Of a stretch of DNA of 64,000 bases, positions 1 to 12,527 are shown piece after piece. How positions within the stretch are numbered: the first letter of the stretch is position 1; every line of letters begins with the position of its first letter. The notes beneath the pieces were generated by a model, which was not told the DNA's origin, made no database searches, and was given only the letters and a program-made list of their open reading frames with translations. Origin of the DNA: Cubamyces lactineus (lineage: Eukaryota > Basidiomycota > Agaricomycetes > Polyporales > Polyporaceae); NCBI GenBank assembly GCA_022376465.1, contig JACDTU010000005.1, positions 1,476,001 through 1,540,000 of the forward strand, in the 5' to 3' direction. The position numbers were made by a program, and so were the translations under genes.

Positions 1-508
1 AGGGTGGGAAGGCCAGCCAGATGTGAACTCGAAGGTGCTCATCATGATCACCCGTTTTGTCATCGTATGGCAGAAACTATGAGACCATCTTCAACAATGA
101 TAACAATTTATGCTGTTGGTTTCCCATCCTCGTTGGATGTTCTTCTATCGCCGCGCACCCCCCTGGTTGAGATATTGACGACATTGCCAGGTACCTCGCC
201 TATATTTGTACCAACTGCGCGCGGCATCGCATGATTAACCCCATTGTCTTCGCCTCACGGGCTATGACCCTGACGGCGCCCACATTAGTCATTCCGTTCT
301 CTGCACCGTTATGGTGGCCAGGATGGCTCACAAAGCCAAAAATCCGGAGCTGTTCGTGGTCAGATCCCGGCTCTCCAGATGGGAACCTGGTGTAGTGGAA
401 CTCAGAGTGTAAAGGCAGTTCACAGCGACTACGAGAGTACAACAACGACACAGCAGAGAGCAAAACCGAGGTAACCAGATAAAATCGCCCGCGACACATA
501 GAGAGACC
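1..508. other. Left edge, no gene supported
   Basis: Short open frames occur on both strands, but none shows a recognisable family motif or a consistent exon chain. It holds the 3' flank of the peroxiredoxin gene that ends at 509. A gene running off the left edge cannot be excluded. Confidence 0.4.
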
Positions 509-1566
509 TCAAGACTCGCTAGCGCTCGACTTGAGGCTCTTGATGAACTCCAATGCAAATTTCGGGCTTGGATCGTATCCCAATTAGTTGGTGTTTTATC
601 TGACAGGTACAGAGTATCCTCACCTATCCACCGGTTTGACTGGCATCTTCTTATCAACAAGCTTTCCACCCTTCTCGAAGATGAAGTGACTCCGCTTAGT
701 CTTGCCTCCGTCTCCAGCGCCAAGCGCCGAGATGAGTACCCGCTTGGGATCCGAGAGTAGGGGATAAGGAAGATTTTTCTGGGAATGCACAAGAAGGTTT
801 AGTATGCGCATGACGGACATGGTCAGTACTGATTCACATACCTTGGATTGCCACTTCGCCTGGGCAGTCGGTTTGTCCGCGCTCAGGCAGTAGACGTCGA
901 AACCAGAGGACGTGAAGTCCGGGTAAGTGTCGCGGAAGCCGCATGCCTGCGTAGTACAACCAGCTGTGACAACACACTCAATCAAACGAGAACTTTTTCT
1001 TCCAACAAATGGGACTTACGAGTATCGGCCTTGGGAACCAAGAAGAACACAACACCCTTCTCAGCGGCCAAGCTGGCCACGTCAACATCCTCATCTTTCT
1101 CATTCTTGAGAATATACGAAGGCAGCACGTCCCCGATATCAATTGGAGACAAGGTCGCTGTACGCAAAGACGAAATCACGTCAACAAGGCCGTTCTGTTT
1201 GCCCAAACGATTTGAAAACTTCACCTGGAGCCTTATCTTCCGCGGCTCCTGCAGGCTCATCTGCCTCAGCAGTATCGGCTTTACTCTGCAATGAACCAGG
1301 TCCCTATTAGGACAGACAGAGGAGAAGGCATTCCGGCCTGCCTGTCATATCTTTCTGATACGTGCCTTCTTGACAGTGGGGGCCTTGTCTTCCCCACCCT
1401 CGACGCCTTCGCTCTCGTCCGCCGCCCGCTTTTTGGACGCCTTGGGAGCAACCTTCTTCGTAGCCGGCTCTTTCGCGACAACGTCCACCTTGGGCTGAGC
1501 AGAGATCCTAGACGATCTCCTGGTGGGCTCAGCAGCCTCCGTGGTAGCTTTCGCACGCGGTGCCAT
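509..1566 (-). CDS. Dot5/BCP-type thiol peroxidase (peroxiredoxin), probably nuclear
   Basis: This is a peroxiredoxin of the bacterioferritin-comigratory-protein class, which reduces hydrogen peroxide and alkyl peroxides through a cysteine thiol. The N-terminus (from 1566) is basic, with RRSSRIS and KASKKR stretches as in yeast nuclear Dot5. After it come LSPIDIGDVLPSYILKNE and GVVFFLVPKADT; splicing at about 1013 joins KADT to PGCTTQACGFRD, giving the canonical PGCTxxxC motif with peroxidatic and resolving cysteines. Next come YPLLSDPKRVL and FIFEKGGK, and the protein ends FALEFIKSLKSSASES. I count about five exons. The junction near 1345-1290 is the least certain (donor gtatca, acceptor unclear). 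An intron at about 1245-1160 (gtgaag to acag) removes a stretch that would otherwise interrupt the family alignment. Family assignment is secure; nuclear location is inferred from the basic tail and from yeast Dot5. Confidence 0.9.
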
Positions 1567-2299
1567 GGTGGTGGTGGTCGGAAGGAAAGCGAGGGTGGGC
1601 CTGGGTACCGTCCCGGGCTCAAGACAGCTGGGTAACTAAATACCGTGACTCCCGGTCAGGCCTAGCGTGTCGCCTCGCTCTTCTCCAGTGCCCTGGTGAC
1701 CCGTTTTTGCGCCATCGTTTCGTTCGCAAGGTGATCTTTGCATTCAATCGCGAACTCTAGGTATGTAATCGCGGAAGTCCGGGGTATCGTGAGTGACGCC
1801 GTCATCGTGCAGAGCTCGAAGTTTGAGATAAACAACGGCAATACGATGTCGGGATATCTGCCCCGTATACGAGCAGAAATGGCGGTATAGAAATCTTGCG
1901 CATATCAACTATTGGGCAAGTCGCCATTCCAAAAATAATACTTATAGCTATTAGTGACTACAGTCCGTATTACGGCCGGGCTGCTAGCGCAGCCTAGCAT
2001 AGAGATGCGAACGCTGCGAGTAACACAATAGGCTCTATACGATAGAACGCAAGTCGCAGCGATGGAGAAAGGTGGTCCCTATTGGAGTTATGCAAGAGCG
2101 TCTGGGGCGGGGATAGCGACAAGAGGTAGTCAATATACGACGACAACGAAGCGGACGACGTGAGGTATCCGTAGTAATGCGTGCGAAGATGCGATACAAA
2201 ACAGCGACATCAGGTGCGCATAACCGATATTGCCTGCATGTCAGACAACAGGCCCGTCAGTGCGACGTTGTTGAGATGTTGATGTGGGAGGACCTACAA
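1567..2299. other. Intergenic, 5' flank of peroxiredoxin gene
   Basis: No supported gene. The DNA next to 1567 should hold the promoter of the minus-strand peroxiredoxin gene. The rest is 3' flank of the next minus-strand gene. Confidence 0.5.
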
Positions 2300-5200
2300 T
2301 CATGGAGGTGCAGTCGCTGCAGCCTCAGCGCTCTCCCTCATTGAGCTGGACGAAGAAGTCCTCGATAGAATGGATGCTCGCGATCCCGATGGAGAGACAG
2401 GACTAGGAGTTGCAGAATTGGGGGTAAGGCCACCATTTAACGCCTTCTCTATCGGTGACGATAGGCTCTGAGTGTCGACCGACACCGTCGAGCTTGAAGA
2501 CCTTGAACGGCGAATGTAGGGGCGAGGCGGGGGTTTCTTCGATTCCTGTGGCGAAGTCGGCGTGGTGACGCTGTGGTCTCGTTCCGAAGGCAGACTGTCC
2601 GGCCCATATTCTTCCACTAAGCGTGGCGGCGGTCGCTCAACCATTGCCTCGAGGAGCTGCAAAGAAGCCCAGAAGTTATGAACTATAATCGAAACCTTGC
2701 ACTTCGGGAGAGACGCACCTCCTTCCGCAACTCTTCACCGTCATATTCGCCTTCCATTTCTTCCGGACCCAAGAGCACTGCGCCCTTGCGGAAGACCTCG
2801 CCCTCCTCTTCCACAAGTCGCCTGGAACTACACCCATCAAGTCAGCAGGCAGGAACTTACAGCTACATACACAGCATATACTCACAGGTCTGTGGGTGAG
2901 ACTAGACTCTCTCCGGCCTCAGGAGGTATTGTTGGGACGTCCCCGTCCTCATCATCAGATTCAGTGATCAGGAACGTCGGGCTGAGTATGCTTTCCACAG
3001 GTTCTGGTTCCGGCTCCGCGCGGCCCTTGCCCTTGTCCACTCGAGGCGTGATCGGCTCATCGTCCTCAGAAGCTTCGTTGTCTTCCGAGGGAACGGAGGC
3101 GTCGGCATTGAAGTGTACAGAATGCCCGTTCGCGACAGCCTGCCCGTCACCCATCTCAATGCCCAACCCCTGCAATTTCAGATCCGGTTTCGGCTCTAAA
3201 CGAGCGAGGAGTGCCATGAGGTCGTCATTGAGGGACAGCAGCATCTCTAGCCGGGCAGGCTCCGTTGTCGTCTCGATCATAGCCACGATGGACTTCATCA
3301 TCTCGCGCGTCGATTTCACAACCTCAGAGTCCGGGCTAAGCTTCGGAGAAGAAGGAGCGGAAGAGGAGGACGGGGACTGAGCAAGCAGATCTTCGAGCTC
3401 GCTCTTCCGAGAACGAGCCTGGAGGACGACATCAGACTCGGTCTGCGCCGCGGAAGGGATGTCAGTCGGGTTCCAGGACGGATAAAGCAAAACGTCAATC
3501 TGCTCATCGACCTTTTTCTTGTCGTCCGCTCGGATAGACTTCGCAAGTTCGCTTTGCTCGATCATGCCCCAGACACCCTTGGCTTCGCCCCGGCCGCTGT
3601 TCGCGACTTCACCCATGGTGGCCTTCTCCGCTTCCTCCGTGTTGCGGATGCACGACTCGAGGATGTCGCGGCACATCCTAATACCAGTTACTATCGCCTG
3701 TCGACTGTATGCGGCGCGCACTTACCTGGCCATTTCCTCATCAGCCGGAGGAATGTTGAGATCGAGACAACGCATGACATGGTTGGACTTGAGTCCGGAA
3801 CTCAACGCCATGACACCGGCGAGGTCGAGGTTGTTCATCGTCAAATCCAGATGTAGCAGTGATGCAGACTCAGGCAAGAATTCCGCTAACGCGATTGCCC
3901 CAGCAGAGGTCATACCCGTCGCTGAGAGGAACAGTCGCTTTAGTGCTGCGTTGAGCGTGAATGCCGTTCTCAGAGATTGAATCTGTAGTGATAGTGAGGC
4001 CATGCCACGATATGCAATTTTCTCTGACGAACCCCTTCCAACCCAGGCCCACAACAAGGATTCTTGCTCAAGTCGAGTGTTTCCAGGCACGAGTTGTATT
4101 TCTAAGAATTTTTTTTTCGTGTCAGCGCTTTGTAACATACTCAGGACCACATAGAGCTCACCAGTGCCTCTCCGATCGCAGCGAGGCCTTGGACGTCAAG
4201 CTTGTTCTCACTCAGATTGAGCACCTTCAGTGTCCTGTTGCGTTTCAGTACTTGGGCGATGTAACTGATCCCGTTCTAAGAAAAGAAGAGCTGTCAGCGC
4301 TATATTGCTGCGCCCTGAGACCGTGCAGCATACCCGGATGTCGTTCCCTTTGAGATCAAGCGTCCGTAGCGCACCGAGACGGGGTAGGTTATCCAAAGCC
4401 CGAACCTGTTCAAGCAAAGCCGCACTAGGTCCGTGTTTGAGGGACTGTTCAATACCACGGGAATTGCCATTGGCTTGTGCCGGGTGCGTCGGAGGCGGGG
4501 GGAGACGAGCCGTAACTCCTCCTTGCGCAGAAGTGGTGATGATGGGTATTGGTCTTCCAGAGGCCGAGAGAGGATTCATATTACCAGGAGTGGGAACACC
4601 AGCCGACGGTCCACGTCGGGATCGAGGTATATAAGGCGTGTAGGTCGTCTGCGGTACTGTAGATGGATGACGAGGCGGCGGGAGAATGGGGCCTGCCCGC
4701 GAGGGAGGTGTCGAGGACCCGCTGGTACTATGAGCTATAGGAAGGGGCTGAGAAGGTGTCGAGGGGGTGGGGGGAGGCGAAAGAGAAGAGGCGAGACTTG
4801 CACTGGATATCACAGGTGAACTCGGGACAGACCCTCCCTCACTGGCGGTAGCGGGGAAGCGATCAGGGTAGTCTTTGATCATGAGTGCGATTGCTACAGC
4901 ACCGGTGGCGCTAATGCGATTGTGCCGCAAGGAAATGTTGCGCAGTGACGAGACGCGAACAGAGTGTGCTAATTGGAGGCAGTGATTAGTAACGGTCCCG
5001 TCTATCAATGAGTGTCCTGTTTACCCAGTGCATCGAGAACCTGAGGCCTAAGTGAACAGTCGTCGAGACGTAGGGAGACTAGACCTGGGGTAGGAGCGGC
5101 AGGTAGCGCAGCGGCAATATACTCTATCGACTTCTTATCCAGGGCATTTTGAGACAAGTCCAAGAACTGGAGGCTCTTGGCCTTGTTCGACTATGAGCAC

Positions 5201-6048
5201 GGCGTAAGCTTTTTATAGCTCGCTGAAGCATACCTTGGTAACATATGCACCGATCAAGCGGAAGGCAGGGGCTTTCATGCGTCGATTTGACGACACGGAG
5301 AGAAAGGTCAAGGTCCCCGGGATGAGCAGCGCGTGCAGCATTGGCTTTAGTATCTGGTGCGTGGCATGAGCACCCTCAGTAGTAGCATGCGCCTTCTCAC
5401 TCACATGCTCGTCTAAGTCGCACTCCTTGCACACCAGTTTGCGCAAGCCCCACTCGATCGTGAACACGTCAGAGAGGACGGAAGCGGTACCAACATTGAG
5501 CTGTATACCAGACAGATCCACTGTACGCGGGTTGGAATTCGCGGCCCGCTAAATGTTGAGTGAGTGCTACTCTCGATCACAACTACAACCCATCGTGTCC
5601 TGGAGCGTACCTTCAAGGCCGCTGAGATGGCAGGGTCAGGCGTTTCCTCCCTCCCTGTGCAGCACTCGCGGTAGAATGCCTCCACCTTGTCCATGCTCCA
5701 CCAATCATTCTCCGCATTCAAGTCAGGACCTGCCGAGTTGCCTCTCAATATACGCCGTCTACGCTCGGCTTCGCGTTCCTCGATCGTGCGCTTCTCCTCC
5801 TTCAGAGATGGCGTGGAGGGTGGATTTGTGGCCATGATGGGATAGACCGTGGTCATCTCCGGGAGGATGAAATGAGCCCGCTTGAGCGTGCTTGCTTCAT
5901 CTTTGGTGGCATCAGGCTGTTGGGTCTGCGGGAGAAGTCTAGAGAGCTTCGAGAGGAACGACTGCTGAGTTTGAGGAGGTCGTTTCAGGATAGACTTGCC
6001 CGGAGTGGGAATAGTCACTGCGGACGACGATGCAGACGGCGACAACAT
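2300..6048 (-). CDS. PPP1R37-like leucine-rich-repeat protein
   Basis: A large multi-exon gene for a ribonuclease-inhibitor-type LRR protein. The N-terminus has SILKRPP, then LKRAHFILPE and a segment DWWSMDKVEAFYRECC. This order matches animal PPP1R37 (LRRC68), where a KRVTF-type phosphatase-binding site precedes a DEVIxAYKxAC segment. Downstream repeats include VDLSGIQLNVGTASVLSDVF, a stretch ending SSNRRMKAPAF, LRNISLRHNRISATGAVAIA, LRTLDLKGNDIR and LLHLDLTMNNLDLAGVMALS. The AVAVAEFI-type motif of PPP1R37 is seen here as AIALAEFLPESASLLHLDL. A Pro/Ser-rich, probably disordered insert lies between two LRR blocks (about 4760-4440), and the C-terminus (3700-2300) is acidic and Ser/Pro-rich. 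By analogy it would bind and inhibit protein phosphatase 1, but the site here reads KRAHF, with Ala at the usual Val/Ile position, so PP1 binding is uncertain. The start at 6048 is the first Met of the open N-terminal exon. Confidence 0.75.
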
Positions 6049-7005
6049 AGCTGCATCTCCAAGGGAGGTAGACGACGAGTGCGGAGGATGAGACGACTGC
6101 CAGAAGGCCCAGCACAGTCACGCTCTCGTTAACGGGACTATGATCAGACAGAACCGCTCGTCGTCTAGAGCTTGATCCGCCCCTAATAACGTCACACTAG
6201 TCCTCCGATTGACTTGCATTATGCACTTAATAAACCAAGAGCTTACCGCGGCTAGCCCGCTCTAAAGCCCCATTAATGGGGCAACTAAGCTGCTATGGCT
6301 CGCTTTATCGGCCCGATTACTGAACTGCCACGTGAGTGTTATCGACAGATAGCGCCGGTAGTCGCTGTATTTGTTGTGCTCAAACGCCATCCGCCCATCG
6401 TTCATCTTCCAGAGTTTCAAGGACAATGGTGCCCAGAGTCAGGTAGCAAAGGCAAAAATGCAATTGTGAATGCTGAAAATCCGGCGCCGCTGATTTTGAT
6501 GGGAACGCCCTACAATATCCGCTAGAATACTAAGTACAGGCGGCACGGCAGACCCGACTCGCTGGGAATTGGATTGCAGTACTAGATGTCTCCTGCTTGT
6601 GGCAGATACACGCTGTATGACCTGACCTCACATTCGGTGAGCTATATAGGTGGCAATAGTAGTGGCACGATTGGTCGAATAGGCCAGGCATATCACCAGC
6701 TAGCCGGTGTCGGGATACCCCATCTGGTCCAACTTGGCCATTGAGGGGTAGCCGTCTCTTCATAGACCTTGCGCCCTGTCAGCTGAATGGGACCGCTATC
6801 TGCCTCTAGCCCTTATTTCTGAGGCCACTCATCCATGTATGCTATGATACCGTTCATCTACTGGCGACAACATGCAACTTCGCGATCTCTCAGCTCTATA
6901 TTAAATATGGCTCTCATTGTATCTGCGTATGCTACGTGACATCTAAGGGAGGCATCATTAGAAGAATACAAGCAAGAAAAGGCTATAGGCTACAAGAAAC
7001 TAGGT
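6049..7005. other. Intergenic, nothing recognised
   Basis: Only short open frames without family motifs on either strand. It should contain the promoter of the LRR gene and the 3' end of the GST-like gene. Confidence 0.45.
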
Positions 7006-7885
7006 CTACAGCGGATACAGCCAACTAGTATACATCCATATATTCCCGGCAGCGACTGTATAGTCTCCTCCACCGACCCCCGTTCCACTCGCGTATCCTC
7101 GCCCAACAGTCATGCGGGGAAACCTTCTCGACCCATATTCTATCGGTGCGTAGTCAGCGTGTGTCCCAACATCCCGGAGTAAGCACGTACAACACGGAGC
7201 AGATTGCGAAGTCAGCATAAGTCACGTCGCGGCCCATAACGACGACACCGCTGCTGTCGCTTGTGTTCTTGTCTAAGAGCGATGCCAAGAAGGTGAACTG
7301 CTCCTTCACGGCGATCCATGCCTGCTCGTTATGGGGGCCGCTGATGGCTGATGCTGGGGGTATCGAGACGGCGCCGCCGACCCTGAGATAGGACTGGCTG
7401 TGCTCCGGCAGCCGTTGATGAGTGAGCGGAATGAGTATCGGCAGCAGGGGCTTGACGAAAATCTCCTGAATGTAGTGAACGAAGAGGAACTGCAGGGTGC
7501 GAGAGCCTTCGGGCAAGATCGGGCGGGCGGGGTACGTTGTTTCCAAGTACTCCGCGATGATGTTGGCGTTGGAGACGACGACGGGAGAGGATTTGGAACG
7601 GAGTGTGTCGACAATTACGGGCAGGGTGTAAAGTGGTCGACCATCTTGCCGCTGTGCCACGGGGGGAGCTCCGATGGCACGAAGCGTCGATTCCACCTGG
7701 TCTACCTCGAGCCACACCGTGCGGTGAGGGAGACGTTTGTAGTTTAGTACGAATCTATTCGACGGTTAGCAGGTTCTGCGCAGTGCATCGGACTGGATGA
7801 CTCGCCGTACGCGCCAGATATTAGGGGCCCATGGCTGCGGTATATTGGAGCGAATATCGTATAGAGTAATTAGAGAGTGAGACAT
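7006..7885 (-). CDS. Glutathione S-transferase-like protein, possibly damaged
   Basis: The thioredoxin-fold half of a fungal GST is clear. A first exon from ATG 7885 encodes SLITLYDIRSNIPQPWAPN-IW, the usual fungal GST start. It is followed by VLNYKRLPHRTVWLEVDQVE and IGAPPVAQRQDGRPLYTLPV (the cis-Pro of the glutathione site), then SNANIIAEYLETTYP and a helical C-terminal domain ending VTYADFAICSVLYV. The class resembles fungal GSTs of the UstS/LigF-like type, which conjugate or cleave glutathione ethers; the substrate is unknown. Two oddities remain. No GT donor in the right phase joins exon 1 (IWR) to the exon beginning at 7749. The last exon after 7160 does not resemble the family's C-terminal helices, so the stop at 7006 is a guess. 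It may be a pseudogene, or it may use an unusual intron. Confidence 0.6.
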
Positions 7886-10800
7886 CGTGACTGAGGGGCA
7901 ACACGCAGGCCCACCTTCAACACGCAATCTTTTATCTACCCTTCCAGAGCAGCGATGGCGAGAGGCAGCATGCGGAGAGTGTTGGATACGGTGATTAGCG
8001 GTGAGGAAGCATCTGCTCCGAGCAACGAACAGCCGGACTGGGATATCAACGCCCAGAGCAGAGCGGAGTGATAGACTCCGGAACCGTTTTACGTTTCATG
8101 CGCGGGATCCTAGGATGGTCTGCGCCAGGGTTTACTGCGGTTATGCCATATATCGACGGAATATCCGGGAGCTGGCCTCGGAACCGACTCTGCATCGAGT
8201 CAAGATGGCTCCGTGGAGGGACAGCCCCCAGTTGGCATACCCGGGCTGCTAATGATTGTCAATTGTAGAGGCACCGAGTCTCCTGCGCAAGCAGAAAATT
8301 TCAACGTCACCGTGCTTGACGTCACCATCATGAAGAGATTTCCAGTACAGATGGAAGGAAACAAAGAGTCGACGTGGCATCTACACGATCCATACCAGAC
8401 GTGCGCTGCTACTAGAGGCACGCGGGATGTGGCCAGATTCGAGACGAGGCGGCGGCAAGGTTCACCAACACAGCATTGACCAAGTTGGGCGAGCGGTGCG
8501 GTCACGATTTTCCCACGCGCCGTTGTTCTTAGTGTTCGTTGGCGGTTGGTCTCCACTGCCCTTGGCACAGGCTGTTTCTCCTGTGAGTGGGCTCTGTTAT
8601 TATTTCTGGTACTAGTTCGGATGACAGCTCAAGTTCTCCGCCGGTACTCGGAAGTGGATAGAATGCGCGCGATCTCTCGTGGACATTAATTACCTCATTG
8701 CGAAGTTCAACCCAGGGTCCATGGATAGCAGGGTCTACCTCACTTGCAAACCTACCTGTCCGCATCGCGATTTTCTGCGGCTTTGGAGCTCTCCATCCCG
8801 TCCGTAGTGTGCAACGGTGCGGCATGACATCAAGTTGAACATGCCGGCTAGTTCGGCCTCGTCCGCCCAGCGCGGAGCTGGAATAGCCTCAAAGACAGAA
8901 CATCAACTCGCTGGACTGCGAGGCTGTTCCCTCCCGCGCTTGCTAGTAGGTCCTGTCAATGCGTCCGACAGCTGATCGCCCGTACCTTGTTCCTAGTTAG
9001 CACTTAGTGCAACACAACGCATGGCCCTTCGGGTGTGCTCGACGACAATGCGACACCGGGCCCAGTCGCTCGGATGACATGTGGGCCTCATTTGCCCAGT
9101 CGAGGATCAAGATCGTACGAGCTGCATCAATTGAGTCTTCTCCTATCAGTGCAAACGATGAGGATTCCAAGTGACATTTTGCGCATCGCCCAACATACCT
9201 CGAGGCCTCTTGTCCCACGTCACCTCTTCTCGGCACGCCCGTGTTGACGACCGTGACTCCGGACGTAAACACTGCAGGGTAGCGGCTTCTTATGATGAAC
9301 CCATCTACCGCTCTTCTCACATAAGCCTTAGATTGGGACCCTCCGTCGGTCCTACAGCAGGTAGGGTCGTCGATGATGTCCTTGCGTCAGATCCGCTAAC
9401 GCACGGTAGATCTCCGTAACAGACTTTGATGTCATATCCAGGTATCTGGATTGTGACGTCGGAGATCAGCCACAGGATGCCTTCCGCTGGTGCATATTCC
9501 GAGTGCCTCGAGGCATAGCGGCCATTCATACTCCACGTACTTCCATGCACCATACCAGGCCGGTGACTGTGGGTGCTATGTGAGAGACGTGGAAGACAGC
9601 TGTCTAGACCATATGGGAACAGGGGTGAGGCGCATTCCTCATCAAGAGCTCATAGTAACCCTGATGTTGTTTCTAAGTTCCTTGTGCCGTTTGTGGTATG
9701 CAAGCGTGGCCCTGCGCTTCTCGCAGCCGGCGACAGCACAGTCCCTACAAGACTTTGCAATAACGCTACTACGGACGTCGCGTCTGTGATGGGCTTCACG
9801 GGTGTTTGAGAGTAGCAACGCAAGTGCCCGCAGCGGTGGCAATCACGGCATGTACCGTATTCGGTCAATTTGCAGCGTCCGGATAGAATGCACTCCAGGA
9901 AGGCGGGCCGCATGGTATAGCCGTGTGGCCTATTCCACGAGTCCCTTGTAAGCGTTTCCAGCTACGCATAGCTTCCAACGATATTAGGCTTCGCTGCTGT
10001 ATGCGCGGCTTCCCAGCTTCCGCGCAGCATCGCTGACTGGGTCGTGTTCCAGGAGGTGCGATGGGCCAATGCGCGAAGAAGTCATTCATTGAAGCTATCC
10101 GGCCATGCAAACCTTGTCAATATCGTTGTCGTACACCCGAGTTGTCGCAGCGTTCATCGGACGGAACAAAGGTGCATCGCTCTTGCGGCAATGTAATCCC
10201 ATGTCGTTGCATTGATCGCTCAGGCTGCGGCAGCTGTGGGCGGTTCTCCATCGCCTTCTCAATGATAGCATGGTAACGTCCTGGGCACCGTATGGCCACC
10301 TCGCACTCACCTTGTGTGCTCGTCTGTTTGGGTAGATGGTAAAGCTATTCTCCTACTTTTCTGCTGCATACCCTGTCTCATGCTAGCGTCCCAGGGAGGT
10401 CTTCCTGTAGCGGAGCCACGTATCCCCTTGGTGGCGCAAGTCGGAATCGGTGTCAAACAGTCCCTAGGCCAGTCTGCACTTATGAAGGTATGTAGCTATC
10501 TGGCCCAAGATACGGTTCAAAAGGGGCTCCCTGAGTTGCGACTTGCTGGTTATGAGCACGAACCCCCTTATCGCTACCTTCCGTCTCATGATAGACATGT
10601 GCTATATGGGTACACCACCACTCCTTCTGGTTGGAGAGCACGGAGTTCGAACCGACGGACCCACACTCTGACTCACGCCCTCACCTTGGCGCCTTCGGGA
10701 TCTCAACGGCACGAGTATCCCCGCAAGATTTGAACGTTTGAACAGGCCGGACAGCACCATATTTCTCAGGGATGTCCCGGTCCTCCACGATCGCGGCGGT

Positions 10801-11214
10801 GAGTGCCTATAAATGGCAATATGCAAGCCACAGCAGGACACGGACACGACGTGTTGTAAGGTTGCTCTTGTCCAGCAGCGACATGAGGAAGTGCGACTCT
10901 CGAACGTGCGGTAAGACGACCCCTGGACGCAATGGCCTGAGTCAACTGGGTGTTGGAGAAGGTCGGTCGCGGTGAGTGTGCGACAGGAGCAAGGCCACCT
11001 TCACACCACGTCCGGCTTAAACCTGGACACGGACTAGCCAGGATGGGCCAATGAGCGTATTAGGGAAGGGCCGGTCCGACTATAGGCGCCCGTGCAAGTG
11101 ATCACGATGAGATCACCCCAAGGCTCACTCAGCCCAGCTCCCAGACGTTCTTCAAGCCGCCAGCGGCCTGCGCTTTCTTGAACAGCAACCACCATCTCCC
11201 CAACCAATCTCATC
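7886..11214. other. 3.3-kb gene-poor stretch
   Basis: Open frames of 60-140 codons occur on both strands, but none forms a consistent exon chain or shows a family signature I recognise. Two patches look somewhat protein-like: plus 8213-8479 (PAQAENFNVTVLDVTIMKRF) and minus around 10,800-10,690 (TAAIVEDRDIPEKYGAVRPV). They may be relics of a decayed gene or transposon. Nothing is firmly supported. The last few hundred bases should hold the transaldolase promoter. Confidence 0.4.
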
Positions 11215-12527
11215 ATGACCACCGCTCTCGACGCCCTCAAGCAGACCGGCACCGTCGTCGTCTCCGACTCCGGTGACTTCGAGTGTAAGTGCTACGCTCC
11301 GCGCGGCGACGCGCTTAGATTGGGGAATGCGATATTGATTCGGAGGGCTCATCGGCAGCTATCGATGTCTACAAGCCCCAGGATGCGACCACCAACCCGT
11401 CGCTCATCCTCGCCGCGGCGAACAAGCCCAACTACCAGCGTCTGATCAATGCTGCTGTCGAGTACGGCAAGCAGAAAGGCGGCAGCGTTGAGGAGCAAAC
11501 CAATGCGGCCATGGACCGCCTTGTGAGTGTTCTACACCTACACTTAGCAGCTCCTGCATGACATCCGTCCCCTTTTGCTGACTACAAATTGCATCCCCCG
11601 CCTATAGTTGGTCGAGTTCGGCAAAGAGATCTTGAAGATCATCCCCGGCCGTGTGTCCACTGAGGTTGACGCTCGCCTCTCCTTCGACAAGGAGGCCACC
11701 AAGAAGAAGGCCAAGGAGCTCATCGCCCTCTACGAGTCCGTTGGCATCAAGAAGGAGCGTGTGCTCATCAAGATCGCCTCGACCTGGGAGGGTATCCAGG
11801 CTGCGCGCGAGCTTGAGCGTGACGACGGTATCCACTGCAACCTTACGCTCCTGTTCGGCTTCGCGCAGGCTGTTGCTTGCGCTGAGGCTGGCGTCACCCT
11901 CATCTCGCCCTTCGTCGGCCGTGTAAGTCTTTAGCGCTGCTATCCCTTACGCTTGTATAGTACTCACCGTCGTTCATAGATTCTTGACTGGTACAAGAAG
12001 AACAAGCCGGGCAAGGACTACGTCGGCGACGAGGACCCCGGTGTCCAGTCCGTGAAGAAGATCTTCAACTACTACAAGCAGCACCACTACAAGACCATTG
12101 TCATGGGTGCTTCGTTCCGCAACGTACGCCCTACCGTAGAATGCGAGTTCATAACTATTACTCACGCCGTATCGTTATAGACGGGCGAGATCAAGGCTCT
12201 TGCTGGTGTCGACTTCCTCACTATTGCGCCCTCTCTCCTTGAGGAACTCAAGAACGACACCTCCCCTGTCCCCAAGAAGCTCGACTCCAACGCTGGTGAG
12301 TAGCTATGCCGACACTGCTTGACGCGAACCGCCTGACACCCATTTCTGCTATAGCTGCCCAGGGCCAGCCCATCGAGAAGGTTTCTTATATCGATAACGA
12401 GCCGGAGTTCCGCTGGGCTCTCTGCGAAGATGAGATGGCGAACGACAAGCTCCACGAGGGTATCCGTAAGTTCGCGCAGGACGGCGAGACGCTCAAGAAG
12501 CTGCTCCGCGAGAAGCTCTCGGCCTAA
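11215..12527 (+). CDS. TAL1: Transaldolase
   Basis: Transaldolase of the non-oxidative pentose phosphate pathway; it moves a dihydroxyacetone unit from sedoheptulose 7-phosphate to glyceraldehyde 3-phosphate in the cytosol. Six exons: 11215-11284, 11359-11522, 11608-11922, 11980-12123, 12181-12295 and 12355-12527. They sum to 981 bp, or 326 residues, the usual length of the classical (subclass 1) enzyme. Motifs in order: [18 protein letters not shown] (substrate loop), [14 protein letters not shown], then [19 protein letters not shown] with the Schiff-base lysine in LIKIAST. After these come [53 protein letters not shown] and [13 protein letters not shown]. All catalytic neighbourhoods are intact. 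Codon choice is strongly C-ending (ATC, AAG, CTC), as expected of a highly expressed gene. Confidence 0.97.

Noticed and set aside
8529..8825. Minus-strand 98-codon frame that reads somewhat protein-like
   Set aside because: I could not tie it to any family or to neighbouring exons, so it was left inside the gene-poor entry.
10639..10660. B-box-like GGTTCGAACTCC on the minus strand, suggesting a second tRNA
   Set aside because: The T stem does not pair and no matching acceptor stem or D arm lies at the right distance.
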